Below are positions 25,198-33,119 of a DNA stretch of 56,247 bases, in pieces (position 1 is the stretch's first letter; the number at the start of each line of letters is the position of its first letter). The DNA lies in NCBI RefSeq assembly GCF_014196295.1, contig NZ_JACIDK010000011.1:1-56247 (forward strand), given 5' to 3'. The translations under genes and the position numbers were made by a program. Source of the DNA: Phenylobacterium haematophilum (GTDB lineage: Bacteria; Pseudomonadota; Alphaproteobacteria; Caulobacterales; Caulobacteraceae). The notes beneath the pieces were generated by a model. That model was not told the origin of the DNA. It did not search any database and worked only from the letters and a program-made list of their open reading frames with translations.

Positions 25198-25213
25198 CCT
25201 TCCAGTTCGTCAT

Positions 25214-25232
25214 GGCCGGCCCTGGGCCGGCC
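25214..25232 (+). terminator. Hairpin after the DUF3617 gene
   Basis: GGCCGGCC-CTG-GGCCGGCC, 8-bp arms with a 3-nt loop, 16 nt after the stop, followed by a C-run and not by T. Possible terminator or a short palindromic repeat. Confidence 0.4.
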
Positions 25233-25284
25233 CCCCATAAGCACTAGCGTTTGCGGGCTTGCCTGCAACGGACGCGAGTATGGG

Positions 25285-25305
25285 TCGCCGGGACAAGCCC
25301 GGCGA
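25285..25305. repeat. REP-like palindrome
   Basis: TCGCCGGG-ACAAG-CCCGGCGA within the string GGGTCGCCGGGACAAGCCCG and its continuation GCGATGAC. This type of intergenic palindrome is common in alphaproteobacterial genomes. The rest of the 25198-25434 gap shows nothing else clear. Confidence 0.55.
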
Positions 25306-25434
25306 TGACGATCAGGTGGCGGAAGACCCGCCCCTCTCCGCCCAGCTTCGTCGCAAACCCCACCGCCCAGCCTTCCCCATGGCGCAGGTTCCGGCCTATC
25401 GTTCGGGCCAGTTCGCAGGGGAAGTTTTCCGACG

Positions 25435-26874
25435 ATGAGAGTTCTGACGACGGCGGTCGCGATGTGCGCGGCTGCGGCCCTCAGCGGTTGCGCCACTACG
25501 GCGGCGACATCCAGCAAGCCGGCCAGCGGCGACAGCGCCAAGGCCAGGCCGTTGCCCAAGGGGCTCGATTCCGGTCGCGGCGAGGACGCCTACGCATCGA
25601 CCTACCGTCCCCTGCCCAGCCGCCCGACCGCCCTGGTCGACGCGACCATCTTTACCGGGGCCGGTGAGAAGATCGAACGCGGGACCGTGCTGATCCGCGA
25701 CGGCAAGATCGAGGCGGTCGGCGCGCAGATCGTGCCCCCGGCCGCCTATGACGTGATCGACGTCGCCGGCAAGTTCGTCACCCCCGGCCTGATCGACGCG
25801 CACTCGCACCTCGGCGTCTATCCCTCGCCGGCCGTTCCCGCGCACTCGGATGGCAACGAGCTGACCGACCCCAACACCGCCGGCGTCTGGGCCGAACACT
25901 CGGTCTGGCCGCAGGACCCTGGCTTCAACCTCGCCCGCGCGGGCGGGGTGACGACGCTGCTGGTGCTGCCCGGCTCGGGCAACCTGATCGGCGGCCGCTC
26001 GGTCACCCTGCGCAACATTCCGGCCCGCACCGTCCAGGACATGAAATTCCCAGGCGCGCCCTACGGCCTGAAGATGGCCTGCGGCGAAAACCCCAAGCGC
26101 GTCTACGGCAGCCGCAACCGCGCCCCGTCCACCCGCATGGGCAACGTCGCCGGCTATCGCACCGCCTGGATCAACGCCGCCGACTACGCCCGCAAGTGGG
26201 ACGACTACCGCGCTAAGGCCGACCGCGGAGAAAAGGCCGAACCGCCCAAGCGGGACCTGCAGTTGGAGACCCTGGCCGGGGTGCTCAAGGGCGAGATCCT
26301 CGTCGAGAACCACTGCTATCGGGCCGACGAAATGGTCCAGATGATCGGCATCGCCAACGAGTTCGGCTACAAGATCACCGCCTTCCACCACGCGCTGGAG
26401 GCCTACAAGATCGCCGATATCCTGGCCAAGGAGGACATCTGCGTCGCCACCTGGGCGAACTGGTGGGGCTCCAAGCTGGAAGCCTGGGACGCAGTCGAGG
26501 CCAACGCCCCGATGATCCACGCAGCCGGCGGCTGCGCGATCATCAAGTCCGACGACCCTGACGTGATCCAGCGGCTGAACCAGGAGGCCGCCGAGGCCCT
26601 CTCCGCCGGCCGCGCCGCCGGCTACCAGATCACCGAGGGCGAGGCGATGACGTGGATCACCCTCAACCCGGCCAAGGCCATCGGCGTCGACAATCAGACC
26701 GGCAGCCTGGAAGCCGGCAAGCGCGCCGACGTGGTCGTCTGGGACAAGAATCCCTTCTCGATCTACGCCAAGGCCGAGCGCGTCTATCTGGACGGGGCTA
26801 TCGCCTACGACCGTCACGACCGGCGCTACCAGCCGACCTCCGACTTCGAACTCGGCCAGGGGGCCGGCCGCTGA
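25435..26874 (+). CDS. Amidohydrolase-family lipoprotein (metal site intact)
   Basis: 479 aa. Lipoprotein signal with L-S-G-C near residue 19. The amidohydrolase fold shows the first metal motif G-L-I-D-A-H-S-H-L-G near 120-129, further His residues in V-E-N-H-C and A-F-H-H-A, and a late Asp in I-K-S-D-D. It is of the imidazolonepropionase/prolidase-like subgroup; many exported members are putative dipeptidases, but the substrate is not shown. Its stop overlaps the start of a paralogue (TGATG), so both are probably made together. Confidence 0.88.
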   Translation: MRVLTTAVAMCAAAALSGCATTAATSSKPASGDSAKARPLPKGLDSGRGEDAYASTYRPLPSRPTALVDATIFTGAGEKIERGTVLIRDGKIEAVGAQIVPPAAYDVIDVAGKFVTPGLIDAHSHLGVYPSPAVPAHSDGNELTDPNTAGVWAEHSVWPQDPGFNLARAGGVTTLLVLPGSGNLIGGRSVTLRNIPARTVQDMKFPGAPYGLKMACGENPKRVYGSRNRAPSTRMGNVAGYRTAWINAADYARKWDDYRAKADRGEKAEPPKRDLQLETLAGVLKGEILVENHCYRADEMVQMIGIANEFGYKITAFHHALEAYKIADILAKEDICVATWANWWGSKLEAWDAVEANAPMIHAAGGCAIIKSDDPDVIQRLNQEAAEALSAGRAAGYQITEGEAMTWITLNPAKAIGVDNQTGSLEAGKRADVVVWDKNPFSIYAKAERVYLDGAIAYDRHDRRYQPTSDFELGQGAGR

Positions 26875-28244
26875 TGCGTAAGCTTGTCGTTAGCCTGGCG
26901 GCGCTGGCCGCCGCCCTCGCCACACCTGCGCTTGCACAGTCCGTGGTCATCACCAACGCCCGCGTCCTCACCGCCGGCCCGGCCGGCGAGATCGCGCACG
27001 GCCTGGTGATGATCGACAAGGGCAAGATCACCGCCGTCATGGACCAATCAGGCACCAGCTTGGGGGTATTTGCCCCCGGCACGCAGGTGATCGACGCCCA
27101 AGGCGGCGTCGTCACGCCCGGCTTCATCGCCCCAAACGCCCTGCTCGGCGCCGTCGAGGTCCGCTCGCTCGGCGACGACGTGGTGGCCAACAATCCCGAC
27201 ATCGGCGCGGCCTTCGACGTGCAGTACGCGCTGAACCCGGCCTCGACCCTGATCCCTGTGGCGCGGATGGCCGGCATCACCCGGGCCGTCGTCACCCCGG
27301 TCTCGGCCGGCGGCGGAGGCGGCGGCGCCGACTTCCACGCCGACGACGGCGAGGAACTGATGACCGCGGGCGGCGGCGGCGGCACGAAGTCCGCGGCCCT
27401 GTTCGCCGGCCAGGCCGCCCTCATCCACCTGGGCGAGGCGACCGATATCCTGGTCAAGCCCAAGGTCGGCATGGTGGTGCCGTTCGGCGACGGCGGGGCC
27501 AATGTCGCCGGCGGCGCGCGCGGCGCCGAGATCGTCGCCCTGCAGACCGCCTTCCGCGACGTGCGCGACTACATGCGCAACAAGGCCGCCTACGACCGCG
27601 CCGGCGTCCGCGATCTGGCTCTGTCCAAGGCCGACCTCGAAGCCCTGATCCCGGTGATCGAGGGCCGCATGCCCATCATCGCCGTGGTCCAAAAGGCCTC
27701 GGATATACGCGCGGTGCTGAAATTCGCCCGCGAGGAGAAGATCAGGGTGATCCTTTCCGGCGCCGAGGAGGGCTGGATGGCGGCGCGCGAGATCGCCGCA
27801 GCCGGCGTCCCGGTTATCCTCGACCCGCTGTCGAGCCGGCCGCAGACCTTCCAGACCCTGGGCGCCAGCCTGGAGAACGCCGCCAAGCTCGACGCCGCCG
27901 GGGTCACCGTCGTGCTCCAGGGCAGCGGCGGCGCCCACCGCATCCGCGAGCTTCGCTACAACGCCGGCAACGCCGTCGCTTACGGCATGCCCTACCAGGC
28001 GGCGCTGGCGGCGATGACCATCAATCCCGCCAAGGTGTTCGGGGTCGCAGATAAGGTCGGCTCGCTGGAGCCCGGCAAGGACGCCGACGTCGTGATCTGG
28101 ACCGCCGATCCGTTCGAACCGCTGAGCCAACCAACCGCGATCTTCATTCGCGGAGAGGCCCAGCCCCTGACTTCCCGCCAGATCGAACTGCGCGACCGCT
28201 ACAAGGACCTCTCAGGGCCGTACCCGCCAGCGTACTCGCGCTGA
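26874..28244 (+). CDS. Amidohydrolase paralogue lacking metal ligands
   Basis: 456 aa with a cleavable signal peptide (ending A-L-A). Same fold order as the preceding gene: N-terminal beta-sandwich (I-T-N-A-R-V-L-T-A-G), barrel, then the closing N-P-A-K-V-F-G-V-A-D-K-V-G-S-L-E-P-G-K-D-A-D segment. At the place of the H-x-H motif it has G-F-I-A-P-N-A-L-L; the N-H site reads V-V-Q-K, the F-H-H site reads L-S-G-A-E, and the late Asp site reads Q-G-S-G-G. All four ligand sites therefore look lost. It is full length, without frameshift, so it is probably a non-catalytic partner and not a decayed gene. Confidence 0.85.
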   Translation: MRKLVVSLAALAAALATPALAQSVVITNARVLTAGPAGEIAHGLVMIDKGKITAVMDQSGTSLGVFAPGTQVIDAQGGVVTPGFIAPNALLGAVEVRSLGDDVVANNPDIGAAFDVQYALNPASTLIPVARMAGITRAVVTPVSAGGGGGGADFHADDGEELMTAGGGGGTKSAALFAGQAALIHLGEATDILVKPKVGMVVPFGDGGANVAGGARGAEIVALQTAFRDVRDYMRNKAAYDRAGVRDLALSKADLEALIPVIEGRMPIIAVVQKASDIRAVLKFAREEKIRVILSGAEEGWMAAREIAAAGVPVILDPLSSRPQTFQTLGASLENAAKLDAAGVTVVLQGSGGAHRIRELRYNAGNAVAYGMPYQAALAAMTINPAKVFGVADKVGSLEPGKDADVVIWTADPFEPLSQPTAIFIRGEAQPLTSRQIELRDRYKDLSGPYPPAYSR

Positions 28245-28258
28245 TCCAAAGCGTAGAC

Positions 28259-28376
28259 GCTCCCCCATTGGGGGAGCTGTCAGCCGCATGGTTGACTGAG
28301 GGGAACTTTGACTCTCGCGAGGGCGGCGCCCCTCCGCCTCGCCTACGGCGATCCACCTCCCCCATGAGGGGAGGAT
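28259..28376. repeat. Composite palindromic intergenic element
   Basis: Two end hairpins, GCTCCCCC-ATT-GGGGGAGC (28259-28277) and CCTCCCC-N5-GGGGAGG (28356-28374), flank about 80 bp that contain GCGAGGGCGGCGCC. From memory, this arrangement is typical of repeated intergenic elements of Caulobacterales. It lies between convergent genes and may also stop transcription. Confidence 0.6.
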
Positions 28377-28418
28377 CTATTTCTACTGCCCGCGCCCGCG
28401 ATCGGCCTGGATGAAGTT

Positions 28419-30113
28419 CTAGAGCGCCTTTTCGGGGTTCAGCGTCTCGCGCAACTGGCGCTTCAGGAACTTGCCGCTCGCGTTGCGCGGCAGCGGGTCG
28501 TTCATGAACCACAGGTAGCGGGGCACCTTGTGCTTGGCCATCAGGCCGGAAAGGTGCTCGCGCAGCTCCTCGGGCGAGACGTCCGCGCCGGGGCGCAACA
28601 GCACCGCGGCGCCGACCTCCTCGCCCAGCCGTTCGTCCGGCACGCCGAAGACGGTGACCTCGGCCACCGCCGGATGGCGGAAGATCCCGGCCTCGACCTC
28701 GGCGCAATAGACGTTCTCGCCGCCACGCAGGACCATGTCCTTCTTGCGGTCGACGATGTAGATGAAGCCATCCTCGTCGATCCGCGCCACGTCGCCGGTG
28801 TGCAGCCAGCCGTTGGTGATCGACTCCGCCGTGGCCTCGGGGCGATTGATATAGCCCTTGATCACCGGCGCGCCCTTGACCCAGAGCTCGCCGACCTGGC
28901 CCGGGGGAACCGTATTGCCGTCATCGTCGACGCACTTGGCCTCGAAGGCCGGCATGGCCGGCCCGCAGCTGTCGGGCTTGTCGACAAAGAAGTCGGCTGA
29001 AACCGCCGTGATGATCCCGCAGGTCTCGGTCATGCCATAGCCGGTGTTCGGCCGCGCGGTCTTCACCGCCCCATCGATCTTGGCCACCAGGTCCGGCGGC
29101 AACTGCGCGCCGCCGCCGCCGAGCGTCAGCAGGCTGGAGGTGTCGGTGGTCTCGAAGTCGGGATGGTTGATCACCTCGCGCGCCATGGTCGGCACGCCGC
29201 TCATGGCGGTAATCTTCTCCTTGGCGATCAGGCGCAGCGCCTCGCCCGCGTCCCAGCGATACATCAGCACCAGCTTGCCGCCGGCGGCCGTGACGGCGTA
29301 GGCGCCGCAGTTGTTGGCGGTGACGTGGAACAACGGCGTGGTGATCAGCGCCGCCGGGATCGGCGCGTCCTCCGGGTTCGGCGTCACGCCCGTCGCCTTG
29401 GCGACGGCCAGCGCCTGGACCTGGCCGGAGAAGCCAATGTTCATCAGGTTGGCGATACAGCCGCGATGCGTAAGTTGCGCGCCCTTCGGGAAGCCCGTGG
29501 TGCCCGAGGTGTAGAAGATGCAGGCGTCGGCGTCCGGATCGACACTGACCTGCGGCATCTCCCCGCCGCCGGCGATCACGTCGGCATAGGGGATGACCCC
29601 GCCCGTCGCCGGCGTGCGCACCGCCACCAGCTTTATCCCCTCCGCCATCGCCGGGCGTTCCTGGATGCGGGCCAGTCGCTCGGCGTCGGCGAACACCACC
29701 TTGGGCGCGGAGTCCTTGAGCGCGTATTCCAGTTCGTCGGTGACCCACCAGGCGTTGACGCCCACGGCGGCCACGCCGACCGACAGGCAAGCCCAGTAGA
29801 CCAGCATCCATTCGGGATAGTTGCGCATGGCGATCGCCACGCGGTCGCCGGGCTGGACGCCCTGCGCGAACAGCCACGCGGCGATGGCGTTCACCTGAGC
29901 GTGGGCCTGGGCGTAGGTCAAGCGGTCGTCTTCGTAGACGAGGTAGTCGCGGTCGCCGTAGGCGGCGGTCGAGAGCCATAGTTCGCGCACCGATGGCGGC
30001 GCGTTCTTGTACATGCGGATCATGTTCCCGCGCACCGGGATCTCGGTGACCTCGAACGGGGCGCCGGGCGCCGTCAGTTCCGACCAGGCCTGCTTCAGCT
30101 CTCGATAGTGCAT
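28419..30113 (-). CDS. Acyl-CoA synthetase (AMP-forming)
   Basis: 564 aa ANL-superfamily ligase. P-loop Y-T-S-G-T-T-G-F-P-K-G-A at about residues 189-200, A5 motif Y-G-M-T-E-T near 346, A7 W-L-H-T-G-D, A8 D-R-K-K-D-M-V-L-R-G-G-E-N-V-Y and the catalytic Lys in N-A-S-G-K-F-L-K near the end are all present. It activates a carboxylic acid, probably a fatty acid, as the CoA thioester. ATG 30113 is the natural start; the upstream extension is a shadow of the acyl-CoA dehydrogenase. It is divergent from that gene, suggesting shared control. Confidence 0.92.
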   Translation of the reverse strand: MHYRELKQAWSELTAPGAPFEVTEIPVRGNMIRMYKNAPPSVRELWLSTAAYGDRDYLVYEDDRLTYAQAHAQVNAIAAWLFAQGVQPGDRVAIAMRNYPEWMLVYWACLSVGVAAVGVNAWWVTDELEYALKDSAPKVVFADAERLARIQERPAMAEGIKLVAVRTPATGGVIPYADVIAGGGEMPQVSVDPDADACIFYTSGTTGFPKGAQLTHRGCIANLMNIGFSGQVQALAVAKATGVTPNPEDAPIPAALITTPLFHVTANNCGAYAVTAAGGKLVLMYRWDAGEALRLIAKEKITAMSGVPTMAREVINHPDFETTDTSSLLTLGGGGAQLPPDLVAKIDGAVKTARPNTGYGMTETCGIITAVSADFFVDKPDSCGPAMPAFEAKCVDDDGNTVPPGQVGELWVKGAPVIKGYINRPEATAESITNGWLHTGDVARIDEDGFIYIVDRKKDMVLRGGENVYCAEVEAGIFRHPAVAEVTVFGVPDERLGEEVGAAVLLRPGADVSPEELREHLSGLMAKHKVPRYLWFMNDPLPRNASGKFLKRQLRETLNPEKAL

Positions 30114-30121
30114 GGACTCCC

Positions 30122-30131
30122 CAATTGTTTG
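30122..30131. promoter_or_regulatory. CAATTGTTTG site before the acyl-CoA synthetase
   Basis: Ten of the 14 bases of the pntAA palindrome recur here, 9 nt upstream of the synthetase start, in the 115-bp divergent gap with the acyl-CoA dehydrogenase. The left four bases are different (TCCC for CAAA), so it is a half-plus-core site. Confidence 0.35.
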
Positions 30132-30228
30132 ATCACCGGCCGCGTCGAGGCGGACAGCGGGACTTGCCTTACGACACGACAAGCGCCGACGCTGCGGAAC
30201 GCAAGGACAAAACAGGGAGATAGGCGCC

Positions 30229-31464
30229 GTGGCGATTGATTTCGAGATTCCGGAAGACGCGAAGGCCGTCCGCGCGCGGGTGCGCGATTGGGTGGAGACG
30301 GAGTGCATCCCCGCCGAGGCGCGGCTGAAGGACAAGGAGTCGTTCAAGACCGTCCTGGCCGAGCTGCGGACCAAGGCCCGCGCCCAGGGCCTGTGGCTGC
30401 CCTTCATCCCTAAGGAGTACGGCGGCATGGGCCTCGGCCCGCTGGCCAACGCCCTGGTGCAAATGGAACTGGGCCGCAGCCACCTCGGCGCGCTGTCGAT
30501 GAACAGCCAGGGCCCCGACGACGCCACCATGCTGACCCTGCTGGCGCACGGCACCGAGCACCAGAAGGAGAAGTTCCTCAAGCCCCTGCTGAACGGCGAC
30601 AAGCGCGTCTGCTATTCGATGACCGAGAAGGCCTCGGGCGCTGACGCCACTGGCATGCGCACCACCGCGGTCAAGGACGGCAACGAGAACTACGTGCTCA
30701 ACGGCGAGAAGTGGTTCTCGTCGGCCGCCAGCGCCGCCGACCTGGCCGTGGTCATGGCCCGCACCGACCCGGACGCGCCGCGCCACCAGCAGTTCTCGAC
30801 GTTCATCGTCGAGCTGCCGAACCCGGGCTATGTCATCAAGCGCGACATCAAGACCATGGCCGTCGAGGGCCCGCTGTCGCACATCATGGGCGGCGGCCAC
30901 TCCGAGATCGAGATCAAGGATCTGGTGGTTCCCGCCGAGAATCTGCTCGGCGGCGAGGGCCAGGGCTTCAACATGGGCCAGCATCGGCTGGCCTACGGCC
31001 GTCTGCGGCACGGCATGCACAACGTCGCCATGGCCCAGCGTGCGCTGGATATGGCCACCGCCCATGTGACCCAGCGCTCGACCTTCGGCAAGCCGCTGGC
31101 TGAGCGCCAGGCCGTCCAGTTCATGCTCGCCGAGTGCGCCAGCGAGCTCTACATGGCCCGCCTGATGCTGCTGCACATCGCCTACAAGGCCGAGCGCGGC
31201 ATGGACCTGCGGCAGGAGAATTCCATCGCCAAGGTCTTCCTCGCCCACATGGTGCACAAGGTGGTCGACACCGCAATCCAGCTGCACGGGGCGCTCGGCT
31301 ACAGCCAGGATACGCCGCTGGCCAGCTGGTACACCCACATCCGCTCCCAGCGCCTGGTGGACGGGCCGGACGAGGTGCACCGCTGGACCGTCGGCCGCAA
31401 CGTGATCAAGGCCTACCAGCAGTTCGGCACCACCGCCTCGGCGGCCGGCGGCGACCTGCTCTAA
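30229..31464 (+). CDS. Acyl-CoA dehydrogenase
   Basis: 411 aa from a GTG with GGGAG 9 nt upstream. Family order is complete: N-terminal helical domain, C-Y-S-M-T-E-K-A-S-G-A-D FAD/substrate loop near residue 128, the W-F-S-S-A strand, and the C-terminal H-G-A-L-G-Y-S-Q-D-T and R-L-V-D-G-P-D-E-V-H motifs. R-S-T-F-G-K-P-L is the FAD dimer-contact segment. It oxidises an acyl-CoA to the enoyl-CoA with FAD. Divergent from the acyl-CoA synthetase, so the pair probably acts in one beta-oxidation route. Confidence 0.93.
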   Translation: MAIDFEIPEDAKAVRARVRDWVETECIPAEARLKDKESFKTVLAELRTKARAQGLWLPFIPKEYGGMGLGPLANALVQMELGRSHLGALSMNSQGPDDATMLTLLAHGTEHQKEKFLKPLLNGDKRVCYSMTEKASGADATGMRTTAVKDGNENYVLNGEKWFSSAASAADLAVVMARTDPDAPRHQQFSTFIVELPNPGYVIKRDIKTMAVEGPLSHIMGGGHSEIEIKDLVVPAENLLGGEGQGFNMGQHRLAYGRLRHGMHNVAMAQRALDMATAHVTQRSTFGKPLAERQAVQFMLAECASELYMARLMLLHIAYKAERGMDLRQENSIAKVFLAHMVHKVVDTAIQLHGALGYSQDTPLASWYTHIRSQRLVDGPDEVHRWTVGRNVIKAYQQFGTTASAAGGDLL

Positions 31465-31482
31465 GTCCCGGATCGTCCCGTC

Positions 31483-31511
31483 AGATGCGGCCGATCAATC
31501 GGGCCGCATCT
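31483..31511 (+). terminator. Hairpin after the acyl-CoA dehydrogenase
   Basis: Perfect 10-bp arms AGATGCGGCC and GGCCGCATCT with a 9-nt loop, 18 nt after the stop. No T-run follows, so it may be a rho-type pause site or another dyad. Confidence 0.45.
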
Positions 31512-31585
31512 GGCGGCGGTCGGTTGGTCGGCCCCGGTAAATCGGCGATAAGCGAACGGCTCACGCACTCCTTGCAAGGAAGCCT

Positions 31586-32164
31586 ATGACCCAGCCGATA
31601 CGCATCGTCGGACTGTCCGGAAGTCTTCGTTCCGGCTCGTTCAACGCCCACCTGCTGCGCGCGGCCGCGCGGGTCGCCCCGGCCGGCATGGAGATAGAGG
31701 TCGAGACCATCCGCGGCGTGCCGCTCTACGACGGCGACGTCGAAGCGGCCGAGGGCCTGCCCGCGCGGGTCACAGAGCTCAAGGACAAGATCGCCGCGGC
31801 CGACGCCCTTTTCCTGGTCACGCCCGAGTACAACAACTCGATCCCCGGCGTGTTCAAGAACGCCATCGATTGGCTGACGCGGCCCGCCAGCGACATTCCC
31901 AAGGTGTTCGGCGGCAAGCCGGTCGCCTTCATCGGCGCCTCGCCCGGCGGGTTCGGCACGATCCTCAGCCAGGAAGCGTGGCTGCCGGTGCTGCGTACGC
32001 TCGGAACCCAGCCCTGGTTTGGCGGCCGGCTGATGGTCTCGCGCGCCCATAAGGTCTTCGACGAATCCGGCGCGATCCTCGACCCGGCCATCGAAGAAGC
32101 TTTGAAGGCCTATGTCGCCGGCTTTGGCGGCTTCGTTCGCGAGGTTAAGGCCGGCCGCAGCTAG
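31586..32164 (+). CDS. NADPH-dependent FMN reductase (ChrR/YieF-like)
   Basis: 192 aa flavodoxin-fold protein. The FMN phosphate loop is G-S-L-R-S-G-S-F-N at about residues 12-20, followed by T-P-E-Y-N-N-S-I-P-G near 80, the hallmark of the NADPH:FMN reductase family that includes chromate/quinone reductases. It likely reduces quinones in the cytoplasm. AAGGAAG lies just before the ATG. Its stop overlaps the end of the convergent DUF5996 gene by 4 nt. Confidence 0.9.
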   Translation: MTQPIRIVGLSGSLRSGSFNAHLLRAAARVAPAGMEIEVETIRGVPLYDGDVEAAEGLPARVTELKDKIAAADALFLVTPEYNNSIPGVFKNAIDWLTRPASDIPKVFGGKPVAFIGASPGGFGTILSQEAWLPVLRTLGTQPWFGGRLMVSRAHKVFDESGAILDPAIEEALKAYVAGFGGFVREVKAGRS

Positions 32165-33108
32165 CAGAGACGCGGCACGCCCGGCGCGCCGAACGCGCAT
32201 TCCAACTCGGCTCGCGGCCAGCCGCCGGCGTGCGCCGCCGCCTCGTAGGTCGAGACCAGGAATTCGCCCAAAACTGCGTCGGGATCGGGGGCCGAACGCA
32301 CTGCATCGTAGGGCAGGACGAACTCGCCCAGGCCTTCGTAGAACGCGGCCTGGGCCGGCCGCACCTTGGCCTGCCGGAACTCCTTCGGTTCCGGATAGAC
32401 GTAGGCGTAGAAGGCCGGAAACTCGACCAGCCCTCCGCCCGGCCAGAAGCCGGCGCTGGAGACCTCGTGCGAATAGGCCTCGCGCGTGACGACGTCAGGC
32501 AGGTGCGGGATCCCGCCCGGATGCGGCGGAGCCGTGCGCCCCGAGAACCGTGTCACGGCCAAGTCGAACGAACCCCAGAACAGGTGCACTGGACTGACCT
32601 TGCCGAGGTATCCGGTGCGGAACCTCTGGAACACCCGTTCGATCTGGATCAGCGCCTGCCAGAGCCGCCAGGCTGCATCGGGGTCGTAGACCCGGATCGC
32701 CGCGTCCTGAAGGAACGGCACCGGGTCGGGAATTTCGTTGGGGACGCCATTGATGCGCACCGGCGCCCCGGTGCGCGAAAGCATCTCCTCCACCGCCCGA
32801 TAGACGTGGGCGACGCTCTGGCCGGCCAGCGGGATCTCGCCGAGGAAGCCGTTGCTGGCCCGGCAGCGCAGCAAGTGCTCGACGAAATCGAACTCCAGGT
32901 CGAACAACCCGCCGCCATTCGGAACCGGCGAGGTGGTGAGCCCGCGCGGCGAGACATAGAGCGCCACCTGCCAGCCGTGATTGACCCAAGGCGCACAGGC
33001 GGTGCGCGCCTTGCCGACGATCTGGCTCATCAGGTGCAGGGTCTCGAAGGTCGCGCGGTCCTTCGTATAGTCGAGGGCAGGCCAAGGGTTCGACGTCGCC
33101 TCGGCCAT
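32161..33108 (-). CDS. DUF5996 family protein
   Basis: 315 aa. It carries the family hallmarks W-P-A-L, T-L-H-L-M-S-Q-I-V-G-K-A-R, N-H-G-W-Q-V-A-L-Y-V, H-L-F-W-G-S-F-D-L-A-V-T-R-F-S-G-R, P-P-H-P-G-G and E-A-Y-S-H-E-V-S-S-A-G-F-W-P-G-G. Function unknown; the invariant His, Glu and Trp residues look like an active site. ATG 33108 has GGGAG 6 nt upstream; a GTG at 33123 overlaps the pepF stop. It is co-directional with pepF, 11 nt downstream. Confidence 0.9.
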   Translation of the reverse strand: MAEATSNPWPALDYTKDRATFETLHLMSQIVGKARTACAPWVNHGWQVALYVSPRGLTTSPVPNGGGLFDLEFDFVEHLLRCRASNGFLGEIPLAGQSVAHVYRAVEEMLSRTGAPVRINGVPNEIPDPVPFLQDAAIRVYDPDAAWRLWQALIQIERVFQRFRTGYLGKVSPVHLFWGSFDLAVTRFSGRTAPPHPGGIPHLPDVVTREAYSHEVSSAGFWPGGGLVEFPAFYAYVYPEPKEFRQAKVRPAQAAFYEGLGEFVLPYDAVRSAPDPDAVLGEFLVSTYEAAAHAGGWPRAELECAFGAPGVPRLC

Positions 33109-33119
33109 GGCCCGCTCCC

